A stretch of DNA of 64,000 nt from Thermoanaerobacterium saccharolyticum (lineage in GTDB: Bacteria > Bacillota > Thermoanaerobacteria > Thermoanaerobacterales > Thermoanaerobacteraceae). Under the pieces are notes generated by a model. The model had not been told where the DNA came from, ran no database searches, and saw only the letters and a program-made list of their open reading frames with translations. The stretch spans positions 41,481 through 105,480 of the forward strand of contig NZ_BBKT01000032.1 in the NCBI RefSeq assembly GCF_000747665.1, in the 5' to 3' direction. Both the position numbers and the translations under genes were made by a program. This document shows, one piece after another, positions 54,058-62,969 of this stretch (its first letter is position 1; each line of letters starts with the position of its first letter).

Positions 54058-54636
54058 TCACAGATTGCCTCTTAGACCTATCTCATCCGCTGCACTTCTC
54101 ATACCCATGATGGTCTCTTCTATCACTTTATCTAAATCCATATTAAGCATTTGGGCACCTTCTTCTATGACGTCTCTGTTGACACCTGCTGCAAAACTTT
54201 TCTGCTTCCATTTCTTCTTTACAGATTTCACTTCTAAATCAAGTATGCTTTTGCTGGGGCGCATAAGCGCTGTAGCTGTAATAAGACCAGTCAGCTCATC
54301 GATTGTGTACAAAACCTTTTCCATTCTATGTACCGGTTCTACATCTGAGCACAGCTTCCATCCATGGCTTTCTATTGCATGGATGTATTCTTCAGGCCAT
54401 CCATTATCTTTTAATATTTCTCTTACTTTCTTGCAGTGCTCATTTGGATACATTTCATAATCAAGGTCATGCAAAAGTCCTATGATGCCCCACTTTTCTT
54501 GGTCTTCGCCAAAAAGCTCAGCAAAATGCCTCATAACTGCTTCAACAGCCAACGCATGTGTGATAAGGCTTTCGCTTTTATTGTACTCCTTTAATAACCT
54601 ATAAGCTTCATCCCTATTAATTAAAGCATTCTCCAT
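54058..54636 (-). CDS. HD-domain hydrolase
   Basis: A 192-residue HDIG-type protein: ESLITHALAVEAVMRHFAEL, then the HD motif GIIGLLHDLDYEMYPNEHCK, later ESHGWKLCSDVEPVHRMEKV and DELTGLITATALMRPSK. It is a metal-dependent phosphohydrolase of unknown substrate, widespread in clostridia. No regulatory domains. A single gene flanked upstream by the accessory region. Confidence 0.88.
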   Translation of the reverse strand: MENALINRDEAYRLLKEYNKSESLITHALAVEAVMRHFAELFGEDQEKWGIIGLLHDLDYEMYPNEHCKKVREILKDNGWPEEYIHAIESHGWKLCSDVEPVHRMEKVLYTIDELTGLITATALMRPSKSILDLEVKSVKKKWKQKSFAAGVNRDVIEEGAQMLNMDLDKVIEETIMGMRSAADEIGLRGNL

Positions 54637-54883
54637 AATGCAATACCCTCTTTCGTATAATATTATTTTTAAATAGAATTATACCATAAGGAGGGATGTT
54701 ATCAAAATATGGATGTATTATACATTACCATTTTGGATTAACAGATGTGAAAAACAAAAGGAAAAACCTCGACAAATGGATAAAACGTTTAACAATGCTT
54801 TGTATATGGAGATAAAAAAAGCATGACAATCTAATCTAATAAAACTAGGAATAGGAAAACAAAAATCCTGGAAATATCTATAC

Positions 54884-54915
54884 AAAAAAAAGACTATTGG
54901 AGGATATCCAATAGT
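54884..54915 (-). terminator. Terminator in accessory region
   Basis: ACTATTGGA / TCCAATAGT, 5-base loop, followed on the minus strand by C and T8. It would end transcripts from the SDR fragment side. Confidence 0.75.
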
Positions 54916-55054
54916 TCAATTTTCAGCATGACTCTCACAAACAAATACCTTAAAAGTACAGGGTATAAAATTTTTATTAAAAAGATATCTAATAGTTGTA
55001 TATTAAATCTTGATAAACTGCCGTTTACCAAAGGATACGTACGTTAATGTGAGA

Positions 55055-55088
55055 GGAGCTGAATAAAATAATTATTCTATTCAGCTCC
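55055..55088. repeat. Inverted repeat downstream of the SDR fragment
   Basis: GGAGCTGAATA (55055-55065) and TATTCAGCTCC (55078-55088), perfect 11-base arms, 12-base loop, no T-run on either side. Confidence 0.6.
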
Positions 55089-55173
55089 TACACGACTGTA
55101 CAATTACCGTTTTAGTTAATGAAACTTGTACGTGACTCCTTTTGCATCGACATGGATAAATGCTGTAAGTTGT

Positions 55174-55938
55174 TCAATTTTTGAAGTAGTGTCCTTCTTC
55201 AAGATCTTGAATCAACGCAGGGTAGGTTGGTTGCCAACACAATCGTTCCCGTGTCAATGCGCTCGACGTCGGATTGTCGAGCGCAGCGAGAGCACCGAGA
55301 AATCCGAAGTGTGCATCTGCCTCTTCGCGTGAAATACTGACCACCGGCAGGTTCAGATGGCGACCTATGACACTGGCGATGTCACGGAATGGTACACCCT
55401 CATCGGCAACCCCGTGCAGCACAGTTCCCGCCGGTGCCTTCTCCAACGCAAGGCAGAAGAGATGTGCAGCATCGAGTCTGTGCACTGCCGGCCAACGGTT
55501 TGATCCATCACCGATGTAAGCAGAGACGCCCTTGTCACGAGCAATAGCGATCAACCTCCGAAGGAAGCCATGCTCTTCGCCATCACCATGCACGATCGGC
55601 GCTAGACGTACGACTGATGATCGCACTCCGCGCTCAGCCAATTCCATAGCCACGCACTCCGATCCACCCCGTGGCAATTCAGCTTTTGCTACGGTCTCTT
55701 CCGTACCGAGTTGTCCAGGCGGAAGCAAAAACGAGAGTATCAAGGTTCCCGAGGCGATCACAAACGGCTTGCCGGAACCCTCTACTGCCGCCCCGATTGC
55801 TTTGACAGCGCGAAGGTCGGCTGTGACCGCACTGTCGTAATCCGAGAAGTCGTGTTTAAAAGCGAGATGAATGACACCGTCCGCTGTGGCTGCGCCACTG
55901 CGGAGGCTGTCAAGATCGTCAAGCTCCCTGTGATGCAC
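55174..55938 (-). pseudogene. Atypical SDR / NAD-dependent epimerase-like gene, 5'-truncated, GC-rich
   Basis: 254 residues starting at the 'HRxELDDLDSL' region that normally follows the Rossmann GxxGxxG motif, so roughly the first 55-60 residues (NAD site) are missing. The remainder is coherent: GVIHLAFKHDFSDYDSAV, GKPFVIASGTL, LPRGGSECVAMELAERGVRS, VVRLAPIVHGDGEEHGF. G+C is far higher than in any neighbour and codon choice differs, a clear sign of transfer. The open frame continues upstream into AT-rich sequence without the missing motif; the GTG at 55938 may be a chance start. Without its NAD site it is unlikely to work. Confidence 0.75.
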
Positions 55939-56030
55939 TTTTGTATTATTCTCTCTGGATTCAACAGTTTCAATAAAATTATACGTTAAACTAAGACTAT
56001 GATTATAGTAGCATACTTAAAACGAAAATC

Positions 56031-56357
56031 TTGCCTAATCCTCTAGTTGTTTTCACAGTAAAACCAAATCAAAAGTTTAAATTAATCTATAACGTCTCTG
56101 CCCCTTCTGTGAAGGAAAACAGCCAAGTTTTATTATTGACAACCATTGGATACAAACAAACTTTAATAAATAATAGACCTTATTTATTACTGGAACTGCC
56201 AAAAGGCAGTACAGGAATAGAGGAAATGGAATTGACTGCTCCTGATAAACCAGAATTGTATGAGATTATTAGCTATAGCGTATGTAGCCCTTTTAATAAA
56301 TTTGACGGGAAAGACCTTTTATCTTTCAACATAGAAAAAGTCAAAGATTTACTTTAG
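56031..56357 (+). pseudogene. Unrecognised ORF, probably 5'-truncated
   Basis: 108 residues from a TTG at 56031; the frame is open a further 12 codons upstream without ATG/GTG or ribosome site. The protein is beta-rich (LVVFTVKPNQKFKLIYNVSA, NSQVLLLTTIGYKQTLINNR) and ends LLSFNIEKVKDLL. I recognise nothing in it. The missing start, next to the truncated foreign SDR fragment, suggests the C-terminal remnant of a larger gene cut by the insertion. Confidence 0.45.
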
Positions 56358-56396
56358 AAGTTAAAGAATGAAACTGACAATTATCGACATAAATTA

Positions 56397-56819
56397 TTAA
56401 ACACCAATGTACCTGCTTATTATATCCACATATTTGCTAAAATCCTCTATTGTCATCTTGACGCTGTTGTATACAATTTTATCATCAATCTTTTCATACT
56501 GGTGCACTAATCTATTTCTCAAACCAGAAGCTGGAGCGATCTTAACTGCAAAGTCGACATCCAAGACCCCAGCTTCACTTAAATCAATAAATGAATTAAA
56601 ATAATCCGAAGCAGGCGGTTTCTTTAAATACGCAAGAATCATGTTATTTATATCTAGGGCTAAATCCACTATCAATTGCAGAAGTCTTTCAATAGCATAT
56701 TTTAACTTAACGTCATGAACATACTCATCGTAGGTACACGAAGATAACTGCTTTATCTCATTTATATATTCCAACATTCTCATTAATTTTTCTTGTATTA
56801 CTTGAAATGTATCACTCAT
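56397..56819 (-). CDS. hepT: HepT-type RNase toxin (DUF86)
   Basis: A 140-residue helical HEPN protein with the active motif RNRLVHQYEKID (Rx4-6HxY) near residue 107. HepT toxins cleave RNA and are silenced by AMPylation by their MntA partner. I start at the ATG at 56819, 8 bases after AAGGG and overlapping the mntA stop. The paired antitoxin gene appears frameshifted, which should be lethal if true. Confidence 0.88.
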   Translation of the reverse strand: MSDTFQVIQEKLMRMLEYINEIKQLSSCTYDEYVHDVKLKYAIERLLQLIVDLALDINNMILAYLKKPPASDYFNSFIDLSEAGVLDVDFAVKIAPASGLRNRLVHQYEKIDDKIVYNSVKMTIEDFSKYVDIISRYIGV

Positions 56820-57250
56820 TTGATTCACCCTTCAACAATTTATCTATTTCCTTTCGCAAGTACTGTCTCCTTTGTTCTCTCAAAAACTGAGTATCAGCAT
56901 ACCTGAAAGATGCATAACACTTAAATTCAATAAAGTGCTCCAATGAACCATAAAGAAGCTTGCCGTATTTTGCAATCTGATACAAAAGCAAGGGATCAGC
57001 CTTTTTAATATTGACCAGATCGATTTTTTCGGTTTTAAAATACATAGATAGATTTGACAGCAATTTCATATCTTCATCGTATGATAATGCCTCATAACTT
57101 TCAAAAGCCAGATCTATATCGCTGTTTTCGTTATTTAAGCCTTTTGCGTAAGAGCCAAACAAAATTAAAAGCTTTAAGTTGAATTTTTTTTATTATGTTT
57201 TTAATTTCAGCATTATTGTCAAAATGTAACTTCTTATCTATTTCATTCAA
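56812..57250 (-). pseudogene. mntA: MntA-type nucleotidyltransferase antitoxin, frameshifted
   Basis: From 57162 down the frame encodes the NTase core FGSYAKGLNNENSDIDLAFE (GSx10DxD) and a helical tail. The N-terminus lies in another frame from a TTG at 57250: NEIDKKLHFDNNAEIKNI, then IKKFNLKLLILFGSYAKG when the T-run of 8 at 57184-57191 is cut to 7. Corrected length is about 145 residues, usual for MntA. MntA AMPylates the HepT tyrosine and neutralises it. Survival with an intact HepT argues the break is not real. Confidence 0.82.
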
Positions 57251-57414
57251 ATTAACACTTCCCTAATAATTTCATTGTTTTAATCTTCTTAATTTTCATA
57301 TCCATTTTTTACAATTTAATTTTATCATTTTACATGTATGTAATCAATAAATAATATTGAGTTGTTATTCTTAACTGAAAATTTGAGCCTCATTTTCCGA
57401 TTTAGCAAATTTTC

Positions 57415-57443
57415 TTGACTTTATTGAAGCAAAGTGCTATTTT
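57415..57443 (+). promoter_or_regulatory. Sigma-A promoter of the pan operon
   Basis: TTGACT (57415-57420), 17 bases, TATTTT (57438-57443), with TATTAT just beyond. It gives a leader of about 155 nt before panG. Confidence 0.6.
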
Positions 57444-57498
57444 TATTATGATGGTATCCACAACGGAACCATACATAAAGCCAAAATTTTAAAGTTCA

Positions 57499-57596
57499 TG
57501 CCTCGCCAGGATCATATGACCGGGACGGGAGATAAAATGGTGTATTATGCCTTCCGTACGGAAGGTTTTTTTGTTATCTCCCATATTCGAAGGGAG
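57499..57596 (+). promoter_or_regulatory. Structured pan operon leader (pan-motif-like hairpin plus attenuator)
   Basis: A hairpin at about 57499-57531 (GCCTCGCCAGGATCATATG, then ACCGGGACGGGAG) has paired CC/GG blocks separated by two single A bulges, the described character of the 'pan' RNA found before pantothenate genes. It is followed by a terminator (57550-57572). GGGAGATAA (57527-57535) can instead pair with TTATCTCCC (57574-57582), and that CTCCC can pair with the ribosome-site GGGAG (57592-57596). The competing pairings suggest a switch. Assignment to the pan family is from memory of its features. Confidence 0.55.
57550..57572 (+). terminator. Leader terminator of the pan operon
   Basis: CCTTCCGTACGGAAGG, a perfect 16-base palindrome, followed by T7, between the promoter and panG. 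Confidence 0.8.
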
Positions 57597-57606
57597 TGTC
57601 GTTTAA

Positions 57607-58452
57607 GTGAAAGTAGGTTTTGTAGGTGCAGGAAAGGTTGGCACAGGACTGGGTATTTTGCTTACAAATTCTCCAATAAAAATCTCAGGATATTTAAGCC
57701 GTAATCTTAGTTCTTCACTCAAAGCATCATCTCTGACAAATTCCAATGCTTTCTTAAAATACGAAGACATCATTAATGAGTCAGATGTGATCGTAATAAG
57801 TACAAAAGACGATTGTATAAAATCCATCGTTGAAGAAATCCTAAAACACAAATCCATCATAAACAATAAAATCTTTGTGCACTTGAGCGGCTCAATTTCT
57901 ATTGATGTACTAAAACCTCTTAAAGAATATGGACACACGATGGTCATGCATCCTGTTCAAACATGCCCATCAATAGAAGCTGCAGTCTCTCTGCTTCCTG
58001 AAAGCTATTTTACAATTGAAGGCGATGATATTGCCATAAATGCAGGAATAACTATCGTAAAGACAATAGGAGCAAAGCCAATAGTGATAGATGGCATTGA
58101 CAAGCCCCTTTATCACGCAGCATGTGTCATGGCATCAAATTATCTTGTTGCACTTGTAAAAGCTGCCAATGAACTTTTAAAAGCTTCTGGATTTTCAATA
58201 GAGAAATATCCAAATGTGCTTTTGCCTCTTATAAATGGAACTTTGAAGAACATAAATGAAAAAGGATGTAATGCATCACTATCTGGTCCAATTGTCAGAT
58301 GCGACATAGAAACAATCAAAAAGCACGTAGAAAACATAAAAGACGACGAAATTTTAAAGCTATATAAAGTCATGGGAAATGCCACAATAAAATTTTTTAA
58401 AGACTCAAGTGATGAAAAAATAGCGGAATTGGAGGGGATATTTAATGAATGA
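57607..58452 (+). CDS. panG: Rossmann/DUF2520 protein, probable PanG-type ketopantoate reductase
   Basis: A 281-residue protein: NAD(P)-binding [68 protein letters not shown], and a C-terminal helical DUF2520 domain ([20 protein letters not shown]). Its place before panB, and the lack of panE, fit the PanG ketopantoate reductases that replace PanE in some bacteria. It starts with GTG, 10 bases after GGGAG, and overlaps panB by 8 bases. Confidence 0.75.
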   Translation: MKVGFVGAGKVGTGLGILLTNSPIKISGYLSRNLSSSLKASSLTNSNAFLKYEDIINESDVIVISTKDDCIKSIVEEILKHKSIINNKIFVHLSGSISIDVLKPLKEYGHTMVMHPVQTCPSIEAAVSLLPESYFTIEGDDIAINAGITIVKTIGAKPIVIDGIDKPLYHAACVMASNYLVALVKAANELLKASGFSIEKYPNVLLPLINGTLKNINEKGCNASLSGPIVRCDIETIKKHVENIKDDEILKLYKVMGNATIKFFKDSSDEKIAELEGIFNE

Positions 58453-59270
58453 TAAAGTTACCGTATCTACTTTGAGAAAATATAAATCAGATGGCATAAA
58501 GATAACTGCATTGACTGCTTACGATTACCCGACAGCAAAGATACTGGATGAATGCGGTGTTCACTTTATACTTGTAGGCGACTCCCTTGGCATGGCAATA
58601 TTAGGATATGAAAGCACCATACCAGTCACAATGGATGACATGGTACACCACACAAAAGCTGTCGCAAAAGCAGCAAAAAAACGCTTTTGTTGTGGCTGAT
58701 ATGCCTTTCATGTCTTATAACATATCTAAAGAAGATGCGCTTAAAAACGCCGCTCGCCTCTTAGCTGAAGGAGGCGCACAAGCCGTAAAACTGGAAGGTG
58801 GCATCGAAATAGCTGAAACAGTAAAGGCAATTGTAAATGCTGGCATTCCAGTAGTAGGCCATATAGGCCTCACACCTCAATCTGTAAATCAATTAGGCGG
58901 ATATAAAGTGCAAGGCAAGGATGATAAAACAGCATCAAAGTTAAAAAGTGATGCAAAATCATTAGAAGACGCCGGCATCTGCGCTCTTGTCTTAGAATGC
59001 GTACCAATGGATTTAGCAAAAGAAATCACTGAATCTCTGTCAATACCTACAATAGGCATCGGAGCAGGACCTTACTGTGATGGTCAGATACTTGTACTTC
59101 ACGATATGCTGGGGCTTACACAAGGACACAAACCAAAATTTGTAAAACAATATGTAAACATCAGCCAAATAATAAAAGATGCTGTAGGAAACTATATATC
59201 CGATGTCCAAAACCAATCCTTCCCAACCGAAAAATATTCATTTGCTAATAGAAAGAGTGATGGAAAATGA
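58445..59270 (+). pseudogene. panB: Ketopantoate hydroxymethyltransferase, frameshifted
   Basis: The first frame ([40 protein letters not shown]) runs to [11 protein letters not shown] and stops. The second continues [60 protein letters not shown], to 59270. The A-run of 7 at 58675-58681 should be 6 ([15 protein letters not shown]). Corrected length about 274, normal. PanB makes ketopantoate from ketoisovalerate. All catalytic blocks are intact apart from the single base, so an error or slippage site is more likely than loss. Confidence 0.92.
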
Positions 59271-60119
59271 TGGTCGTTGACAAAATAAAAGATATAAGAG
59301 AAATAATAAGGTCGCAAAAGAGTCAAAATAAAAAGATAGGACTTGTGCCAACCATGGGTTACCTTCATGAAGGGCACCTTTCCCTCATAAAAAAAGCTAA
59401 AGAAATTTCTGACTTCGTATGTGCCAGCATATTTGTAAATCCAATCCAGTTTGGCCCAAACGAAGATTATGACAAATATCCGAGAGATATTGAAAGAGAT
59501 CTGAAATTATTAGAAGAAAATGGTTGTGACCTTGTCTTTACACCGTCAGTAGAAGAAATGTATCCAAACGAAAGGCTTACGACAATAAGTGTAAGTAAAA
59601 TCACAAATAAATTATGCGGTGCATATAGACCAGGACATTTCGACGGCGTATGCACTGTAGTGGCAAAACTTTTTAATATATTTACGCCGGATATAGCAGT
59701 ATTCGGCCAAAAAGATGCTCAGCAAGTAGCTGTAATAAAAAAAGATGGTGGAAGACTTAAATATTCCAGTCGAAATCATTGCATCGCCTATAGTAAGGGA
59801 TAAAGATGGATTAGCATTAAGTTCAAGGAATACTTACTTGACACATGATGAAAGACGTGCGGCACTAATTTTAAATAAGTCACTAAAAGAAGCAGAAAAA
59901 CTCCTCGTAGCTGGTGAACGAAGTGCAGAAAAAATATTAGATATAGTGAGAAAGACTTTAGAAAATGAGCCACAATGCAAAATACAATACGTCTCATGTG
60001 TCCATCCCGATACACTGTATGACCTAAACACTATAGGCGATAAAGCATTGATTGCAATTGCATGTTATATAGGAAATACAAGGTTGATTGACAATCTATT
60101 ATGGAGTGTTGATAAATAA
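59267..60119 (+). pseudogene. panC: Pantothenate synthetase, frameshifted
   Basis: First frame has [20 protein letters not shown] (HxGH), [35 protein letters not shown] and [14 protein letters not shown], then leaves frame. The second has [32 protein letters not shown] and the C-terminal dimer part. The A-run of 7 at 59737-59743 should be 6 ([14 protein letters not shown]). Corrected length about 283. PanC joins pantoate and beta-alanine. Start overlaps the panB stop and its stop overlaps panD. Confidence 0.92.
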
Positions 60120-60472
60120 TGCAGAGATTTATGATGAAATCCAAAATTCACAGAGCAACTGTCACAGATGCAAATTTAAACTACATAGGCTCTATAACTA
60201 TTGACAAGAGATTAATGGATCTTGCCGACATTCTGCCTGGGGAAAAAGTGCAGATCGTAAATAACAACAACGGAGCAAGATTCGAAACGTATGTCATAGA
60301 GGGAGAAAAAGATTCAGGCATTGTATGTTTAAACGGTGCTGCTGCAAGACTTTGCCTCCCTGGTGATATTATAATCATAATTTCATATGCACTGATGAAT
60401 GATGAAGAAGCTAAAACTTATAAACCAAAGATCGTATTTGTTGATGAAAAAAATAGACCTCTAAAAGGTTAA
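60119..60472 (+). CDS. panD: Aspartate 1-decarboxylase
   Basis: A 117-residue proenzyme with the self-cleavage site in [14 protein letters not shown] (Gly-Ser, residue about 24-25), later [20 protein letters not shown] and [20 protein letters not shown]. The Ser becomes a pyruvoyl group that makes beta-alanine. Completes the pathway with panG-B-C. Some family members start at the internal MMKSKIH. Confidence 0.96.
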   Translation: MQRFMMKSKIHRATVTDANLNYIGSITIDKRLMDLADILPGEKVQIVNNNNGARFETYVIEGEKDSGIVCLNGAAARLCLPGDIIIIISYALMNDEEAKTYKPKIVFVDEKNRPLKG

Positions 60473-60482
60473 AAATTTTAAA

Positions 60483-60517
60483 AGAGCAGTGTAATTCAAT
60501 ACATTGCTCTCTTTTTA
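60483..60517 (+). terminator. Terminator of the pan operon
   Basis: AGAGCAGTGTA / TACATTGCTCT stem (one G-T pair), 6-base loop, then CTTTTTATT. Confidence 0.8.
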
Positions 60518-61594
60518 TTATTTAATCCCATTTGATAGATCCGCAATCTTTTCTAATACCCTTTCTTTTTCGCTGCCTTCTAATATGACAGGTGTAAAAT
60601 CATTCCGTTCTTTAACAGATGATATGTATATAGGTATTAAATTCACGTTTGATGAACCGATTAGTCTTTTTGAATCATCAAATGTGAAAGTCTGTTGAAA
60701 TATAAATGCGTCCTTGTCTGAAGGATTTCTGTTGCCGCCAAAGATGAAATTGCCTAAAGAATAGACTATGTACTTGCCATTGTACTTTTCTATGCCTTCA
60801 ATTACATGAGGATGTGTGCCCAGAATAAGATCCGCTCCTTCATCAACTGCATAATGTCCTAATGCCACCTGTATCTTATTTGGATAGTATTTCCCTTCAT
60901 CACCCCAGTGAAAGCATACGATGACTAAATTGGTTTGCTTTCTCATATCCTGAATGTCTTCACTAATCTGCTTTTTTAAATCATTAGGAAAGCTCCAGCC
61001 TGTATAACCTAAAATTCCAACTTTTATTCCCTTGATTTCCTTTATGTCCTTGTACCCATATCCAAAATAACCTATGCCTGCTTTTTTAAGAGTATAAACT
61101 GTATCATCAAATCCTTGCCTTCCATAGTCAAAAGAGTGATTATTGGCCAAATTTACAGCATCAATGCCTCCATCTTTTAATATATTTACATAAAGTGGAT
61201 TGCCTTTAAATCTGTACTCTTTGTCGGCCTCTTTTGAAGCGTTTGTCAACGTCCCTTCTAAATTGACTATTGTAAGGTCATCATTTGCAAAAACGCTTCT
61301 TACGTATTGAGTAAAATATCCGTAATCGCCACTGTGATTTTGAAACTCTGCATCAAATGTGTACTCTTTGCCAAAGCTTTCATCGGATCCCAGCGTCGTA
61401 TCGCCTGCAGCGCTTATGGTAATTTTTGTCGGAGCATTATTTACATTTTTATCATCTATCGATACCGCCTGCTTTAAACCATCATTGCCAACTTTAGAGG
61501 TTTCTTGTATGATGCCGTTTTTGCCCATTGTCATCTCATACGATATAAAAAATGCAGCTACCATCACAAGTACAGAAATTATAAATTTTTTCAC
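60518..61594 (-). CDS. CapA-family (poly-gamma-glutamate type) exported metallophosphatase-like protein
   Basis: A 358-residue protein with an N-terminal helix (FIISVLVMVAAFFISYEM) as signal or anchor, then the PGA_cap domain: ISAAGDTTLGSDESFG, IVNLEGTLTNASKEADKEYR, NLANNHSFDYGRQGFDD, LGYTGWSFPNDL, VCFHWGDEGKYYPNKIQVAL and ADLILGTHPHVIEGIEKYNG. The metal-ligand residues are present. The family is linked to poly-gamma-glutamate anchoring, but stand-alone members like this have uncertain roles. The GTG at 61594 is preferred, 5 bases after GGGGTGG. Confidence 0.88.
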   Translation of the reverse strand: MKKFIISVLVMVAAFFISYEMTMGKNGIIQETSKVGNDGLKQAVSIDDKNVNNAPTKITISAAGDTTLGSDESFGKEYTFDAEFQNHSGDYGYFTQYVRSVFANDDLTIVNLEGTLTNASKEADKEYRFKGNPLYVNILKDGGIDAVNLANNHSFDYGRQGFDDTVYTLKKAGIGYFGYGYKDIKEIKGIKVGILGYTGWSFPNDLKKQISEDIQDMRKQTNLVIVCFHWGDEGKYYPNKIQVALGHYAVDEGADLILGTHPHVIEGIEKYNGKYIVYSLGNFIFGGNRNPSDKDAFIFQQTFTFDDSKRLIGSSNVNLIPIYISSVKERNDFTPVILEGSEKERVLEKIADLSNGIK

Positions 61595-61673
61595 AATGTC
61601 CACCCCTTTTATCCCATATATAATTATATAATATTTTACAAATAAGTAATAATTAATAAATTATAAAATTTAT

Positions 61674-61703
61674 AAAAAAATATGGCGCACACTTATGTAC
61701 GCC
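61674..61703 (-). terminator. Terminator after tyrS
   Basis: GGCGTACA TAAG-type 8-bp stem (61684-61703) followed by ATATTTTTTTATAA on the minus strand. Confidence 0.75.
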
Positions 61704-61708
61704 GTACA

Positions 61709-62926
61709 TCATGTAAGGATTATCTTGTTGTAAGACTTTTTGCCTCTTCTTACAAGCATGTATCCTTGTCTAAACATGTCTTCTGTTACTACGACATTTA
61801 CGTCTTTTACATTCTCATCATTTACATAAAGCCCACCTTGAGCAATAAGTCTCCTTCCTTCGCTCTTTGAAGGAATTATGCCCGTCTTTACAAGCACATC
61901 CAGTAAATTTGATCCTAACATGTCACTTGTAATCGTCGATGTAGGCACATTTCTTAAGTCTCCACTGCCCTCAAACAAGGCTTCCGCTGCCTTTTTTGCT
62001 TTTTCGGCCTCATCCACACCGTGTACAAGTTTTGTAACTTCGTACGCCAGAACTTTTTTAGCTTCGTTTATCTCCTTGTCCTTTAAAGAGCCAAGTCTTC
62101 TAACTTCATCCATAGGCAAAAATGTCAATAGTGAGAGACATTTTTCAACATCTGAATCATCTATATTTCGCCAATACTGATAAAAATCATAAGGCGGCGT
62201 TTTGTCAGCATCAAGCCAAATAGCTCCCTTTTCAGTCTTACCCATCTTCTTTCCTTCACTTGTTGTAAGCAGAGTAAATGTCATGCCGTAAGCTTGTTTT
62301 CCTTCTTTTCTTCTTACCAAGTCAACACCTGCCAATATGTTTGACCACTGATCGTCTCCACCCATCTGCAGCACACAGCCGTACTCTTTGTTTAACATAA
62401 GAAAATCGTACGCCTGCATAAGCATGTAATTAAACTCCAAAAAAGAAAGTCCTCTTTCAAGTCTCGTCTTGAAGCATTCCGCTGTAAGCATCTTATTTAC
62501 AGAAAAATGTACTCCTATGTCTCTTAAAAACTCCACATAGTTAAGATTTAAAAGCCAGTCGGCGTTATTGGCAAGTATCGCTTTGCCATCTGAAAAATCT
62601 ATAAATCGGCTCATTTGCCTTTTAAAAGCTTCGGCATTGTGGTCTATTTCATCCTTTGTAAGCATCTTTCTCATATCTGTCTTGCCAGTCGGATCGCCTA
62701 TCATGGCAGTGCCACCACCGATTAAAGCAATAGGTCTGTGGCCTGCTCTTTGCATGTGAGCCATAACCATAAGCTGCAAAAAATGTCCTACATGTAGGCT
62801 ATCTGCTGTTGGGTCAAACCCTATATAAAAAGTAACTTTCTCCTTTTCAAGCAATTCTTTGATTTCATCTTCATGCGTCATCTGTTGTATAAAATTTCTC
62901 TCTCTTAATACATCAAAAACCGACAT
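61709..62926 (-). CDS. tyrS: Tyrosyl-tRNA synthetase
   Basis: A 405-residue class I synthetase: [20 protein letters not shown] (HVGH), [51 protein letters not shown] and [14 protein letters not shown] (KMGK in place of KMSKS, as in TyrRS-Z forms). The C-terminal S4 domain is at 345-405 ([20 protein letters not shown]). ATG at 62926 follows AGGAGG. No T-box leader; it sits 43 bases after an HD gene. Confidence 0.97.
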   Translation of the reverse strand: MSVFDVLRERNFIQQMTHEDEIKELLEKEKVTFYIGFDPTADSLHVGHFLQLMVMAHMQRAGHRPIALIGGGTAMIGDPTGKTDMRKMLTKDEIDHNAEAFKRQMSRFIDFSDGKAILANNADWLLNLNYVEFLRDIGVHFSVNKMLTAECFKTRLERGLSFLEFNYMLMQAYDFLMLNKEYGCVLQMGGDDQWSNILAGVDLVRRKEGKQAYGMTFTLLTTSEGKKMGKTEKGAIWLDADKTPPYDFYQYWRNIDDSDVEKCLSLLTFLPMDEVRRLGSLKDKEINEAKKVLAYEVTKLVHGVDEAEKAKKAAEALFEGSGDLRNVPTSTITSDMLGSNLLDVLVKTGIIPSKSEGRRLIAQGGLYVNDENVKDVNVVVTEDMFRQGYMLVRRGKKSYNKIILT

Positions 62927-62969
62927 CAAATTGACCTCCTATATCCTTAATATTTATCAAAGCTTCTAA

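Larger units (their letters stand above)
54637..55173. other. Gene-poor AT-rich accessory stretch
   Basis: No convincing gene in 537 bases. On the plus strand a short ORF follows AAGGAGG (start near 54704, about 39 codons), but spacing is too tight. On the minus strand a 45-residue open stretch (about 55030-54896, containing NIQLLDIF and KIELLDIL) may be the end of a decayed gene; it ends at a good terminator (54884-54915). A 34-base inverted repeat without T-run lies at 55055-55088. It borders the foreign SDR fragment. Confidence 0.5.

Noticed and set aside
54704..54825. Small plus-strand ORF after AAGGAGG at 54690
   Set aside because: The ATG is only one base from the ribosome site and the product resembles nothing; the alternative ATG is too far. 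Left as uncertain.
55274..55989. Plus-strand ORFs opposite the SDR fragment
   Set aside because: GC-rich DNA gives long chance frames; only the minus-strand frame has recognisable SDR sequence.
58675..59743. Programmed ribosomal frameshifting in panB/panC
   Set aside because: No stimulatory structure or family precedent; the same fault appears in six unrelated genes, so a common technical or mutational cause is simpler.
58445..60119. panB and panC as genuine decayed pseudogenes
   Set aside because: Each has one homopolymer base in excess and otherwise perfect conservation, with panG and panD intact and operon overlaps kept; decay would show more damage.
62927..62969. T-box leader for tyrS
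   Set aside because: Only 43 bases separate tyrS from the preceding gene, too short for a T-box.
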